Source: Sulfurimonas sp. (GTDB lineage: Bacteria; Campylobacterota; Campylobacteria; Campylobacterales; Sulfurimonadaceae). Taken from it: a stretch of DNA of 16,800 nt. Both the position numbers and the translations under genes were made by a program. The notes below the pieces were generated by a model. The model was given only the letters and a program-made list of their open reading frames with translations. It searched no databases and was not told where the DNA came from. The stretch spans positions 1-16,800 of the forward strand of contig DQSP01000154.1 in NCBI GenBank assembly GCA_015663215.1, in the 5' to 3' direction. The stretch's first letter is position 1; every line of letters begins with the position of its first letter. Of the stretch, positions 8,205-15,406 are shown one piece after another.

Positions 8205-8654
8205 TTACTTTTCTCCTTGAACATCTACATGGAGTGTTGCATGGATACCATGACCGAGTTTAAGGTCTAAGTCATGCTCCCCAATAGTTTTTATAATTTT
8301 CTTATCAGTAATATGCTTTTTATCTATCTGTATGCCGTGTTGTTCAAAAAGTGCATGAGCAACTTCATCTTTAGTGATGGAACCAAAAAGGTGACCATTG
8401 TCACCCATTTTTTTCGTGATGATTACTTCTGCTTTTTCAAGTTTTGCAGCATTTTCTTTTTGAAGCTCGATATCAGCAGCTAAAGCAGCAGCAGCCTGGA
8501 TCTCATCTTCTTTATGTTGTGCAAGTATCTCAGGAGTTGCTGCTTTTGCAAAACCTTTTCCTATTAAAAAGTTTTTACCATAACCATCTTTTACTTCTTT
8601 TACTTCACCAGATTTTCCAAGGCTTTTAACATCTTTTATCAATAATACTTTCAT
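8205..8654 (-). CDS. rplI: 50S ribosomal protein L9
   Basis: A 149-residue protein that binds 23S rRNA at the base of the L1 stalk. The N-terminal rRNA-binding domain is clear ([18 protein letters not shown], then [13 protein letters not shown]). It is followed by the long connecting helix (about 41-75) and the C-terminal domain with [12 protein letters not shown]. The length matches the family. Its start codon overlaps the stop of the upstream fusion gene by one base (TGATG). Many bacteria place rplI with rpsF and rpsR; here it instead heads the hslVU block, as I recall for H. pylori. Confidence 0.97.
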   Translation of the reverse strand: MKVLLIKDVKSLGKSGEVKEVKDGYGKNFLIGKGFAKAATPEILAQHKEDEIQAAAALAADIELQKENAAKLEKAEVIITKKMGDNGHLFGSITKDEVAHALFEQHGIQIDKKHITDKKIIKTIGEHDLDLKLGHGIHATLHVDVQGEK

Positions 8655-9391
8655 CAGTTTTCTTTCTCCCCACCATAAGAAACTATACCATGTGTAAGGT
8701 TTCCTAGTTTTGTATATCCTAGTTCAGGCATAATACGTGCAACATGAGCTGAACGGCTACCAACATGACAGTAAAGAATGATGTTCTCATTTTTGTCAAG
8801 TTTAGCCTCTTCGAGTGTTTGGTAAAAACTACTTGTAGGAACAAGTGCATCAGCACCTTTGATATGACCCATTTCCCACTCCATATGTTCTCTAACATCT
8901 ACAAGTTTAAAGTCTACCATTCCTAATTCTCTTGCTTCAAGAAGTGATACCATCTCGTCAGAATCAATTTCAGGCTGGTTTACAAGAACTTCGCACTCTT
9001 CTTTTGTGAGACCACGAGAGTGAGTATGTACCGCTTCTTCCATTCCAAGTTCTGCACGTTTAGCTGCTGCAAATTCAGGAGTGCAAAAGATACCACAGTG
9101 ACAAGAACCAACTTCAGGAATCTCTTTCTCAATTGCAGGAGTACATGGACAAGTTCTGTTGTCTACTGACTGAGGTTTACCATCTACTTCTTCAACCATA
9201 AAACATGGACAAAAAAGTTTGTTATACATCATCTTGTTACGAGCAAGACCCATCTGCACACCTTCGTTTACATCTTGTTGTGGATTGTATTCCCATCCAA
9301 ACTGCTTAATTACCTTGTCAGTAAACTTTACAGTTTTTTCCATTCTGTCTATAAACTCAGGTGACTTCATATCTATTTTAATCATACTCAT
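8654..9391 (-). CDS. Ferredoxin-thioredoxin reductase catalytic-domain / rhodanese fusion protein
   Basis: A 245-residue two-domain cytoplasmic redox protein. The N-terminal half (about 1-115) matches the catalytic chain of ferredoxin:thioredoxin reductase: CPC at 61-63, CPC at 81-83, CHC at 97-99 and a further C103, the cysteines that hold a 4Fe-4S cluster next to a redox disulfide. The spacing (17, then 13 residues) is slightly wider than in plant enzymes. The C-terminal half (about 141-240) is a rhodanese domain with LVDVREHMEWEMGHIKGA and the active-site loop C208-HVGSRS. The electron donor, the thiol partner and the sulfur acceptor cannot be told from sequence. I chose the first ATG (GAGGAG seven bases upstream), which overlaps the argG stop as TAATG. 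Coupling to argG and rplI suggests constitutive expression, not a specific pathway. Confidence 0.85.
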   Translation of the reverse strand: MSMIKIDMKSPEFIDRMEKTVKFTDKVIKQFGWEYNPQQDVNEGVQMGLARNKMMYNKLFCPCFMVEEVDGKPQSVDNRTCPCTPAIEKEIPEVGSCHCGIFCTPEFAAAKRAELGMEEAVHTHSRGLTKEECEVLVNQPEIDSDEMVSLLEARELGMVDFKLVDVREHMEWEMGHIKGADALVPTSSFYQTLEEAKLDKNENIILYCHVGSRSAHVARIMPELGYTKLGNLTHGIVSYGGEKEN

Positions 9392-10629
9392 TATTTAACT
9401 CCTCTTTTTTTTCCAGCGATTATTCTTCTAAGTGCATTGAGGCGAATAAAACCTTCTGCATCTTTTTGATTGTAAACTTCATCTTCTTCAAATGTTGAAT
9501 GCTCTTCACTATAAAGTGACATGTCAGATTCACGTCCTACTACTTCAACATTTCCTTTATAAAGTTTGAGTTTAACACTTCCTTGAACATACTTTTGAGT
9601 TATGTCAATTGCCGCTTGCATCATTTCACGCTCTGGAGAGAACCAAAAACCATTATAAATAAGTTCTGCATATTTAGCAATCATTCCATCTTTCATATGT
9701 GCTTCTTCACGGTCAAGACAGATAGACTCTATAGCACGGTGAGCTTTAAGCATAATAGTCCCACCTGGCGTTTCATAACAACCACGAGCTTTCATTCCAA
9801 CAAAACGATTTTCAACGATGTCAATACGACCGATACCGTGTTTATTTCCATACTCATTAAGTGTTCTTAAAATTGTCGCTGGTGACATAAGCTCCCCATT
9901 TATAGAGATAGGGTCACCATTTTTATACTCAATAGAAATATATTCTTTTTCATCAGGAGCATTCTCAGGGCTAACAGACCATAACCACATAGACTCTTCA
10001 GGCTCATTCATAGGGTTTTCTAAGTGAAGACCCTCATAAGAGATATGTAAAAGGTTCGCATCCATAGAGTAAGGACTAACAGTTGGATTTCCATCAGCAT
10101 CTAAATGTTTTGCATCGATGTCGATTCCATGCTCTCTTGCATAAGATAAAAGCTTCTCACGAGAGTTTAAATCCCACTCTCTCCACGGTGCGATTACCGT
10201 GATGTCAGGGTTGAGTCCAAGGTAACCAAGCTCAAATCTTACTTGATCATTTCCTTTTCCCGTTGCACCATGGCTAACTGCATCTGCACCCATTTTTTTT
10301 GCTATCTCTATCTGTTTTTTAGCAATAAGTGGACGAGCGATAGAAGTACCTAAGAGGTACTCTCCCTCATAAATAGCATTTGCTCTAAACATAGGAAATA
10401 CATAATCTTTAACAAACTCTTCTTGAACATCTAAAATGAAAATATTTTCAGGTTTTATACCATTGGCAAGAGCTTTTTGACGAGCAGGTTCAACCTCTTC
10501 ACCTTGACCCAAGTCAGCTGTGAAAGTGATAACTTCAGCCTTGTACTCTTCTTGTAGCCATTTTAAAATAACACTAGTATCAAGTCCTCCCGAGTATGCG
10601 AGGACTACTTTTTTGACTTCTTTTTTCAT
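9391..10629 (-). CDS. argG: Argininosuccinate synthase
   Basis: A 412-residue cytoplasmic enzyme that condenses citrulline and aspartate with ATP to give argininosuccinate, the penultimate step of arginine biosynthesis. The PP-loop SGGLDTS lies at 13-19. Typical later blocks are [19 protein letters not shown], and [17 protein letters not shown]. Length is normal for the bacterial type I enzyme. AAGG is seven bases upstream of the ATG and an extended -10 promoter lies about 35 bases upstream. It is the first gene of the minus-strand run and overlaps the next gene by one to three bases. argH is not adjacent, and I see no ArgR-type operator. Confidence 0.98.
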   Translation of the reverse strand: MKKEVKKVVLAYSGGLDTSVILKWLQEEYKAEVITFTADLGQGEEVEPARQKALANGIKPENIFILDVQEEFVKDYVFPMFRANAIYEGEYLLGTSIARPLIAKKQIEIAKKMGADAVSHGATGKGNDQVRFELGYLGLNPDITVIAPWREWDLNSREKLLSYAREHGIDIDAKHLDADGNPTVSPYSMDANLLHISYEGLHLENPMNEPEESMWLWSVSPENAPDEKEYISIEYKNGDPISINGELMSPATILRTLNEYGNKHGIGRIDIVENRFVGMKARGCYETPGGTIMLKAHRAIESICLDREEAHMKDGMIAKYAELIYNGFWFSPEREMMQAAIDITQKYVQGSVKLKLYKGNVEVVGRESDMSLYSEEHSTFEEDEVYNQKDAEGFIRLNALRRIIAGKKRGVK

Positions 10630-10663
10630 ATAATAACCTTATGGTAGAGTAATAATTGACGCG

Positions 10664-10672
10664 ATTATATCA
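10664..10672 (-). promoter_or_regulatory. Extended -10 promoter for argG and the downstream gene run
   Basis: On the minus strand the sequence reads TGATATAAT, a perfect extended -10 (TGnTATAAT), preceded by a run of eight T. A T-rich stretch upstream of a strong -10, with no clear -35, is the known pattern of Campylobacterota sigma-70 promoters. Transcription would start near 10657, leaving a leader of about 28 bases. No other equally good promoter was seen within the 12-gene run, although internal ones were not searched systematically. Confidence 0.75.
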
Positions 10673-10711
10673 AAAAAAAGGTGAGAGAATGCTTATAAAT
10701 GATAGATAAAG

Positions 10712-10738
10712 AAAAATATAAAGAGTAAGTCTACTTAC
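10712..10738 (-). terminator. Possible weak terminator after flaG
   Basis: On the minus strand the inverted repeat GTAAGT-AG-ACTTAC (10725-10738) overlaps the flaG stop codon and is followed by the T-rich tract TCTTTATATTTTTC. The stem is only about five or six pairs, AT-rich, and the T tract is interrupted, so it would be a poor intrinsic terminator. Read-through from flaG into argG is therefore possible. Confidence 0.3.
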
Positions 10739-11118
10739 CCTTTAGTATCAAAAAGAATACCACTCACTTCTTGCATTTTTGGAAGAAAATCATGTGCTTG
10801 TTCTGCTGGAAATCTTCTGATGAGTTTATTAGTTTCTGAGTCTATAACGGAAACAAAAAAGACATCTTGTGAGTCAACACCAAATTTTAAATTTGTACTA
10901 ATTGGATTCATTGCTCTGTTAAGTTGTGCAACTAAATCTTTCACATCTTTTTCAGAATTTATAGAAGTACTACCCTCTTTTAGGTCTTGTTGTATCTTTT
11001 TTACAACATTTTCTTGTTTAGGTTGTGCTTGGACTGCTTCTTCAACCGCTCTTCCTTGAGTCTCTGCTGTACTTACTTGTGATTGTTGTTGTCTTGCTAC
11101 ATTTGCTATGCCATCCAT
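10735..11118 (-). CDS. flaG: FlaG family flagellar protein
   Basis: A 127-residue cytoplasmic or exported flagellar accessory protein; in other bacteria FlaG proteins influence filament length. The N-terminal ~50 residues are Gln/Ala-rich and probably disordered. The conserved FlaG domain is C-terminal (about 60-125): LNRAMNPISTNLKFGVD, VSVIDSETNKLIRRFPAEQ, then the helix ending GILFDTKG. A strong AAGGAG lies six bases before the ATG and a sigma-28 promoter is upstream, as expected of a late flagellar gene. Unlike many genomes, fliD and fliS do not follow; the next gene is argG. No flagellin or cap gene is visible within the window. Confidence 0.9.
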   Translation of the reverse strand: MDGIANVARQQQSQVSTAETQGRAVEEAVQAQPKQENVVKKIQQDLKEGSTSINSEKDVKDLVAQLNRAMNPISTNLKFGVDSQDVFFVSVIDSETNKLIRRFPAEQAHDFLPKMQEVSGILFDTKG

Positions 11119-11157
11119 GACGTGCTCCTTAACTTTTAAGTATAGTAATTAGTAGGA

Positions 11158-11184
11158 ATATCGGCAGAATATTTTGTAACTTTA
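11158..11184 (-). promoter_or_regulatory. Sigma-28 (FliA) promoter for flaG
   Basis: The minus strand reads TAAAGTTA, 11 bases, then GCCGATAT. The E. coli FliA consensus is TAAAGTTT-N11-GCCGATAA, so the spacing is exact and 14 of 16 core bases agree. Transcription would start near 11150, giving a leader of about 30 bases that contains the AAGGAG ribosome site (11125-11130). This places flaG among late flagellar genes. Confidence 0.88.
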
Positions 11185-11221
11185 ATTAAATTTTCACTTT
11201 TTTCATATTTCTCTGATTTTT

Positions 11222-11230
11222 TATGATAAT
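11222..11230 (+). promoter_or_regulatory. Possible -10 element for the MFS gene with a very short leader
   Basis: The sequence TATGATAAT (overlapping TATGAT and GATAAT hexamers) follows a T-rich stretch at 11191-11222, fitting the Campylobacterota promoter style. A start 6-8 bases downstream would leave a leader of only a few bases before the ATG at 11240, which also lacks a visible ribosome site. This suggests near-leaderless translation, but the element is weak. Confidence 0.35.
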
Positions 11231-11239
11231 CTTCCAATA

Positions 11240-12445
11240 ATGAAAGAGTATATAAGCCTATTAAAATCAGAACCAGTCCTTCTGCGACTCTCATCTATCC
11301 AACTTATCTCTTACTTTGGTGCATGGTTTTCTAATGTAGCGATTTATACACTGCTGTTAGGTATGGATGTGAGTGCACAAGTTGTGGCATTTGTTGCAAT
11401 GCTACATTTTTTAGCAGGTGTCGTTCAAGCTCCTATCTCAGGTGTGGTTATAGATAGTGTGAGTCCCAAAAAACTTATGTTAAGTCTTATTTTTATTGAA
11501 ATTGTTGCAACATTTTGTCTGATATTTATCACTGAAATTTCTGACTTATGGTTACTTTATATACTTATATTTTTAAAAATGGCAGCCGCTTCATTTTACT
11601 TTACCACAGAGATGTCACTTCTACCAAAGATTCTCCATGGCGATAAACTACAAAAAGCAAATGAAATTCATTCTATCATCTGGTCACTCTCTTATACTCT
11701 TGGAATGGCGATAAGTGGTTTTGTCGTATATGCCTTAGGTGTTAAGGTTGCGTTTATGCTTGATGCTTTTATGTTTGTAATCGCCTTTTATCTACTTTTT
11801 AAACTAGAAATCCATGTAATAATGCATCCTACAAAAGAGAAGTTTTTTACTATGGTTTTAGATACATTTTCTTACCTTAAAGCAACACCAAAAGCTCTCT
11901 ACCTTATGGTAGTGCATGCTTTTGTAGGACTTACGGCATTTGATGCTCTTGTCGCACTTATGGTGGATCAGTACTATGCTTCTATTATTGCAACATCTTT
12001 GGCCCTTGGACTTATGCACTCTGCTCGTGCTGTTGGGTTAGTGATTGGACCTGTTATTTTAGGAAAGTGGATAAACAACAAACGTATTATCTACCTTTTT
12101 ATAGCTCAAGGTTTAGCGGTTTGGTTTTGGGCCTATATGATGCATGATTTTTACCTCTCTTTGATTGCGAGTGTTTTTGTTGGTTTTTGTACTACAACAT
12201 TATGGTCTTATACCTATACTTTACTTCAAAAAAATATTCAAGAGAAATATTACGGAAGAATTGTGGCATATAACGATATGATGTTTTTAGGTTCGGCTGC
12301 ATTTACTTCGTATATGATAGGATTTTTAGCGACACATAATTTTTCTTTAGAGTATATTGCAGTTATCATGGGATTTGTATTTATGTTGGGCGGACTCTAT
12401 TATGCATGGGTTTTAAAACGCGAAAAACTAGAGGAGATATCATGA
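11240..12445 (+). CDS. MFS transporter (EntS-like drug/siderophore exporter family)
   Basis: A 401-residue inner-membrane protein with about 10-12 hydrophobic helices, almost the standard MFS length. The loop between helices 2 and 3 reads SGVVIDSVSPKKLML (about 67-81), a degenerate form of the MFS signature A (G-x-x-x-D-x-x-x-x-R/K). The short cytoplasmic N-terminus (MKEYISLLKSEPVLLRL) and overall pattern resemble the EntS/MFS_3 group of proton-driven exporters. Substrate cannot be inferred. No Shine-Dalgarno is visible before the ATG. The stop overlaps the next gene's start as ATGA, and a MATE exporter lies three genes on, so the cluster looks devoted to efflux. No regulator gene is adjacent. 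Confidence 0.8.
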   Translation: MKEYISLLKSEPVLLRLSSIQLISYFGAWFSNVAIYTLLLGMDVSAQVVAFVAMLHFLAGVVQAPISGVVIDSVSPKKLMLSLIFIEIVATFCLIFITEISDLWLLYILIFLKMAAASFYFTTEMSLLPKILHGDKLQKANEIHSIIWSLSYTLGMAISGFVVYALGVKVAFMLDAFMFVIAFYLLFKLEIHVIMHPTKEKFFTMVLDTFSYLKATPKALYLMVVHAFVGLTAFDALVALMVDQYYASIIATSLALGLMHSARAVGLVIGPVILGKWINNKRIIYLFIAQGLAVWFWAYMMHDFYLSLIASVFVGFCTTTLWSYTYTLLQKNIQEKYYGRIVAYNDMMFLGSAAFTSYMIGFLATHNFSLEYIAVIMGFVFMLGGLYYAWVLKREKLEEIS

Positions 12446-12693
12446 TAAGTGTAGCAGTTATTGGTGGTTTACTTTTAAATATCGGAGCATTTTTAACATT
12501 TAAGGGAAAGATATATGAAGCCGTTGGAGCTTATCTTTTTGCCGATGTTTGTTGGATATATATGGCATATGAACGCGATGATGTGTGGGGAGTTATTTCT
12601 ATAGTAGTAGGAGTGATTTTTGGATTTTTGGCATTTATGAAAATGAAGAGTGGAAAAATGAATAAAAGTATAAATAAAGAGGAAAATAAGTAG
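12442..12693 (+). CDS. Small membrane protein of unknown function
   Basis: An 83-residue protein I do not recognise. I chose the ATG at 12442 (GAGGAG five bases upstream, ATGA overlap with the MFS stop) over an earlier in-frame ATG at 12406 inside the MFS gene. It has three hydrophobic helices, about 2-19, 26-42 and 46-64, joined by very short loops. A charged Lys-rich tail (KMKSGKMNKSINKEENK) is probably cytoplasmic. No catalytic or metal-binding motif is visible. Tight coupling to the MFS gene suggests an accessory membrane subunit or simply shared expression. The helix pattern loosely recalls small PnuC-type or SMR-like proteins, but no motif supports either. Confidence 0.75.
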   Translation: MISVAVIGGLLLNIGAFLTFKGKIYEAVGAYLFADVCWIYMAYERDDVWGVISIVVGVIFGFLAFMKMKSGKMNKSINKEENK

Positions 12694-12963
12694 ATGATTT
12701 ATAAATCAAGTGAGGGTGATTTAGACTTAGAGAAAATCACAAGACTTTATCCCGCTGTTGTTGTAGATATGCAAGGTGAAGTGGCTGAGATGAGTTTGGA
12801 GTGGGAAGAGCTTTATGGCGATAAGGTAAAGATAGTGCACTATGTACTTGTATTTGACTTCACTCCTTTAAATGAAGATGTAAAAGATAGAACAACATTG
12901 ATTTTTAAGACAAAAGAGGCACTTATAGCTGAGATTCAAGAGGTAGCAAAATACTTAGACTAA
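12694..12963 (+). CDS. Small soluble protein of unknown function
   Basis: An 89-residue acidic protein without signal peptide or membrane segment, which I do not recognise. It begins on the base after the previous stop codon (TAGATG), with GAGG about 11 bases upstream. The predicted pattern is beta-rich in the middle (AVVVDMQGEVAEMSL, KIVHYVLVFDFTPL) and ends in a helix (KEALIAEIQEVAKYLD). This suggests a compact alpha/beta domain. It overlaps the extended MATE frame by 13 bases. Codon usage and hydrophobic periodicity look like genuine coding sequence; nothing points to a specific role apart from its place between two exporters. Confidence 0.75.
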   Translation: MIYKSSEGDLDLEKITRLYPAVVVDMQGEVAEMSLEWEELYGDKVKIVHYVLVFDFTPLNEDVKDRTTLIFKTKEALIAEIQEVAKYLD

Positions 12964-14276
12964 TCTCAAATGATACAAAAAAAGTATTTGCCCTTGCAAT
13001 TCCTGCTGCTCTAAAACACTTAGTAGATATACTCCAAATACTCATAGATATGCTAATGGTTGGGGTAATCTCAACTGCTGCCCTAGCCGCTGTAGGTCTA
13101 AGTATGCAGTTTATGATGATTATCAATGTTTTGATGACTCTGTATGTAGTCGGTGGAAATGCTCTTATCTCGCGTTTCATCGGTCAAGGTCGTAAACGCA
13201 GGGCCTCGGCACTACTCTATTCTCTTACAGTTTTTGCCATCATTCTTTCATTTTTTATAAGTGTAGCAACTTATTTTGGTAGCTCTTGGATGTATGAGGT
13301 GATGGGTTCAGCTCCTGATGTAGTAGAGCAGGGTTCTATGTACTTTAAGATACTCTCTCTTGGTCTAGTTGTTATCTTTATAGACAACCTACTTTACAAT
13401 GCACTCTCAGCAGCTGGTGATACAAAAAGTTCGCTCTATATTAAGCTTTTCTCTGCATTTATAAACGCAGGTCTAAACTATGTCTTGATTTTTGGTCATT
13501 TTGGATTTGAAGCTATGGGAATTGAGGGTGCTGCAATCGCGACTATAATCGCTTACAGTTTTAATGTTGTAGCTTACTATATACTCATTAAAAAGATGAA
13601 CTCAAAACTAGACTTTTTACCACTCATACGAGTAAAAGATTTGATTCGTGTTTGGCATGTTGGATGGGGAGCTGCTCTTGACCGTGGCATATCGAGTATG
13701 AGCTTTTTAATTTTTGTAAGCATCATAACGGCTTATGGAACGGCTGAACTTGCAGGGTATCAAGTAGGGCTCAGAGTAGAAGGCATCGCGTTTATGCCAG
13801 GTTTTGGCTTTGCAATAGCGGCGATGGCTTTAATAGGTCAAAACATAGGAGCAAACAACTTCGATAAAGCCTATGACATGGGAATCATTAGTGGACGAAT
13901 TGCTTATGTCTTTATGGGAAGTGTAGGGCTGGTTATGATACTTATTCCTGAGTATTTAGTGAGTTTTTTCACAAAAGACGCCTTGGCAGTAGCCGTAGCA
14001 TCAAAGTATCTCATCTTAGTAGGACTAGCCCAAATCCCGCTCGCTATAGTTTTTGTCTACTCTTCAGCTATCCGTGGAGCAGGTGCTACAAAAACAACAC
14101 TCAAAGTAAATGTTATGAGTTTATGGTTTTTAAGAGTTATACCCTCTTATATAGCTTATGAAATGGGATATGGGATTGTTGTAATTTTTATTATTATGAA
14201 TATTGAAACCCTCATAAAGGGAATCATTTACTGGTATATTTATCAAAAACGCGAGTGGTTATATACTAAAGTCTAA
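12951..14276 (+). CDS. MATE family efflux transporter (start codon non-canonical or disrupted)
   Basis: A cation-coupled multidrug/metabolite exporter of the MATE family with about 12 membrane helices. Conserved stretches are LMVGVISTAALAAVGLSMQF in the first repeat and the matching GYQVGLRVEGIAFMPGFGF in the second. The first ATG (13050) would cut into helix 1 and has no ribosome site, but the frame is open back to 12933. It encodes a typical MATE start (KKVFALAIPAALKHLVDIL, beginning at 12978). No ATG, GTG or TTG exists in that extension. AAGAGG at 12938-12943 sits seven bases before an ATA at 12951, so I place the start there, giving 441 residues, the usual length. The 5' end overlaps the previous gene by 13 bases. 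Family confidence is high; the exact start is uncertain. Confidence 0.8.
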   Translation: MLRLISNDTKKVFALAIPAALKHLVDILQILIDMLMVGVISTAALAAVGLSMQFMMIINVLMTLYVVGGNALISRFIGQGRKRRASALLYSLTVFAIILSFFISVATYFGSSWMYEVMGSAPDVVEQGSMYFKILSLGLVVIFIDNLLYNALSAAGDTKSSLYIKLFSAFINAGLNYVLIFGHFGFEAMGIEGAAIATIIAYSFNVVAYYILIKKMNSKLDFLPLIRVKDLIRVWHVGWGAALDRGISSMSFLIFVSIITAYGTAELAGYQVGLRVEGIAFMPGFGFAIAAMALIGQNIGANNFDKAYDMGIISGRIAYVFMGSVGLVMILIPEYLVSFFTKDALAVAVASKYLILVGLAQIPLAIVFVYSSAIRGAGATKTTLKVNVMSLWFLRVIPSYIAYEMGYGIVVIFIIMNIETLIKGIIYWYIYQKREWLYTKV

Positions 14277-14279
14277 TTT

Positions 14280-15314
14280 TTATGCCTTGTGATTTCGCAC
14301 AGTTGGAGGTATGGAATTTCCACTAGCTTGAAGAGAGAGTGCCTCTTTGTGAGTTGTATAGTGTTCTCTTACAACTTGTGCTAGTTTCTCTTTTGTAGGC
14401 ACATCAATAGCCCCATCTTCACCTATAACATTTACAAGTTTTTTCACAAGCTCATCTTGTGGTATTTGAACTTTATTTGTCCATGAAAGTAGAAGCCCTT
14501 TGTTTATATGTGTTGGTAAAGACCCCATAATGCCCACATCATTTTGTGAGTGAACAAGAAGTCCAGATGTCGTACCTCGGTCAAGTGTGAGTACTTGAAA
14601 AAGATAGAGTGTGTGGTAGTCTACTTGTGTCTGTTTATCTTCTTCACTTATCTCTTTTCTTTGCTCAAATGCGAGAGTGATTATGTTTATGTAAGCATCT
14701 ATGATACCCTCACCAAAGCTCTGTGCTAAAAGGGCATCTTGTTCTTTGTCGGCTGTGAAGTAGTTTTCAAGATAAAAGTGTGAAACTCCGCGTTTGCGAC
14801 TAAGGGCTGGAATGTCAAAGTACTTCTCCCCCTGGAGTTTTCCTTCAGTATATGTTCTCCCAGCTAAATCTCTCAAAGCATTATCAAACGTTACCTTATC
14901 TTCACTATGTTGGACACTAGGGTTCAAGTCCGCCATAACACGCCAGTAAGCACTACCATCGCGCATCTCTGTAAGACTAATATGGATATGAACAGAAGGA
15001 ACATGTGGGTTTTTAGGATGGATAATAGTTGAGATAGCAGTAGCTGAGCTTAAGAGTTTCTCAGGTTTGTCATCATAATGAACCTGAGAAACATTTACAC
15101 TGCCCGTGTTAAAAAGAGTACTGTCGCGAGATTCAAATCGACTCCCACCACCATGAAGACCCTCATCACGTAACCAAGTCACTTCTTCGAAAGCTTTGTT
15201 TTGACCTATTTCGCTTGAAAGAGCAGAGAGTTTATCTGCAAACCTTTTTTGTAAAGCTCTAACAAGTTTGTAAGCATCTTGTGCATTTTGTGACTTAGCC
15301 ATTATCATTTTCAT
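14280..15314 (-). CDS. hemF: HemF-like oxygen-dependent coproporphyrinogen III oxidase
   Basis: A 344-residue cytoplasmic protein of the HemF family, which oxidatively decarboxylates coproporphyrinogen III to protoporphyrinogen IX in haem synthesis. Family blocks are visible but diverged: WLRDEGLHGGGSRF (47-60), VSQVHYDD, IIHPKNPHVPSVHIHIS (about 97-113), RGVSHFYLEN, and LDRGTTSGLL. The usual GGGADLTPYY block is reduced to WRVMADLNPS, and the chain is some 40 residues longer than typical HemF. I prefer the ATG at 15314 (GGA seven bases upstream); a TTG at 15326 and ATGs at 15308 and 15302 are alternatives. It converges on the MATE gene with only three bases between stop codons. The divergence leaves the exact substrate less certain than the fold. 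Confidence 0.8.
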   Translation of the reverse strand: MKMIMAKSQNAQDAYKLVRALQKRFADKLSALSSEIGQNKAFEEVTWLRDEGLHGGGSRFESRDSTLFNTGSVNVSQVHYDDKPEKLLSSATAISTIIHPKNPHVPSVHIHISLTEMRDGSAYWRVMADLNPSVQHSEDKVTFDNALRDLAGRTYTEGKLQGEKYFDIPALSRKRGVSHFYLENYFTADKEQDALLAQSFGEGIIDAYINIITLAFEQRKEISEEDKQTQVDYHTLYLFQVLTLDRGTTSGLLVHSQNDVGIMGSLPTHINKGLLLSWTNKVQIPQDELVKKLVNVIGEDGAIDVPTKEKLAQVVREHYTTHKEALSLQASGNSIPPTVRNHKA

Positions 15315-15380
15315 ATAGTTATCCAAAAATTGTTTTTTTTATTTTATCGTATTTAAATTAACATCTTTCTTGTATCAAGG

Positions 15381-15386
15381 TATAAT
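15381..15386 (+). promoter_or_regulatory. -10 element (TATAAT) for the HPP-family gene
   Basis: A perfect TATAAT lies 20 bases before the ATG at 15407, in a T-rich context (TTTCTTGTATCAAGG upstream). AAGGA follows at 15393-15397, nine bases before the start codon. The predicted leader is about 13-15 bases. The hemF-like gene reads away on the other strand, so this 92-base divergent region should also hold its promoter; a candidate TAAAAT on the minus strand (15341-15346) is weak. Confidence 0.65.
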
Positions 15387-15406
15387 GTTTGTAAGGATAA
15401 TATTTC

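Noticed and set aside
10630..10734. ArgR operator upstream of argG
   Set aside because: No pair of ArgR-like imperfect palindromes is visible; the region holds just the extended -10 and AT-rich sequence.
12442..12693. PnuC-like or SMR-like transporter identity for the 83-residue membrane protein
   Set aside because: It has three short helices only and lacks the conserved motifs of either family.
12923..13180. Minus-strand open frame of 85 codons across the MATE 5' region
   Set aside because: It is antisense to the well-supported MATE N-terminus, has low-complexity Ile/Arg content and no ribosome site.
14270..14300. Bidirectional terminator between the converging MATE and hemF-like genes
   Set aside because: Only three bases separate the stops and I found no inverted repeat with flanking A/T tracts.
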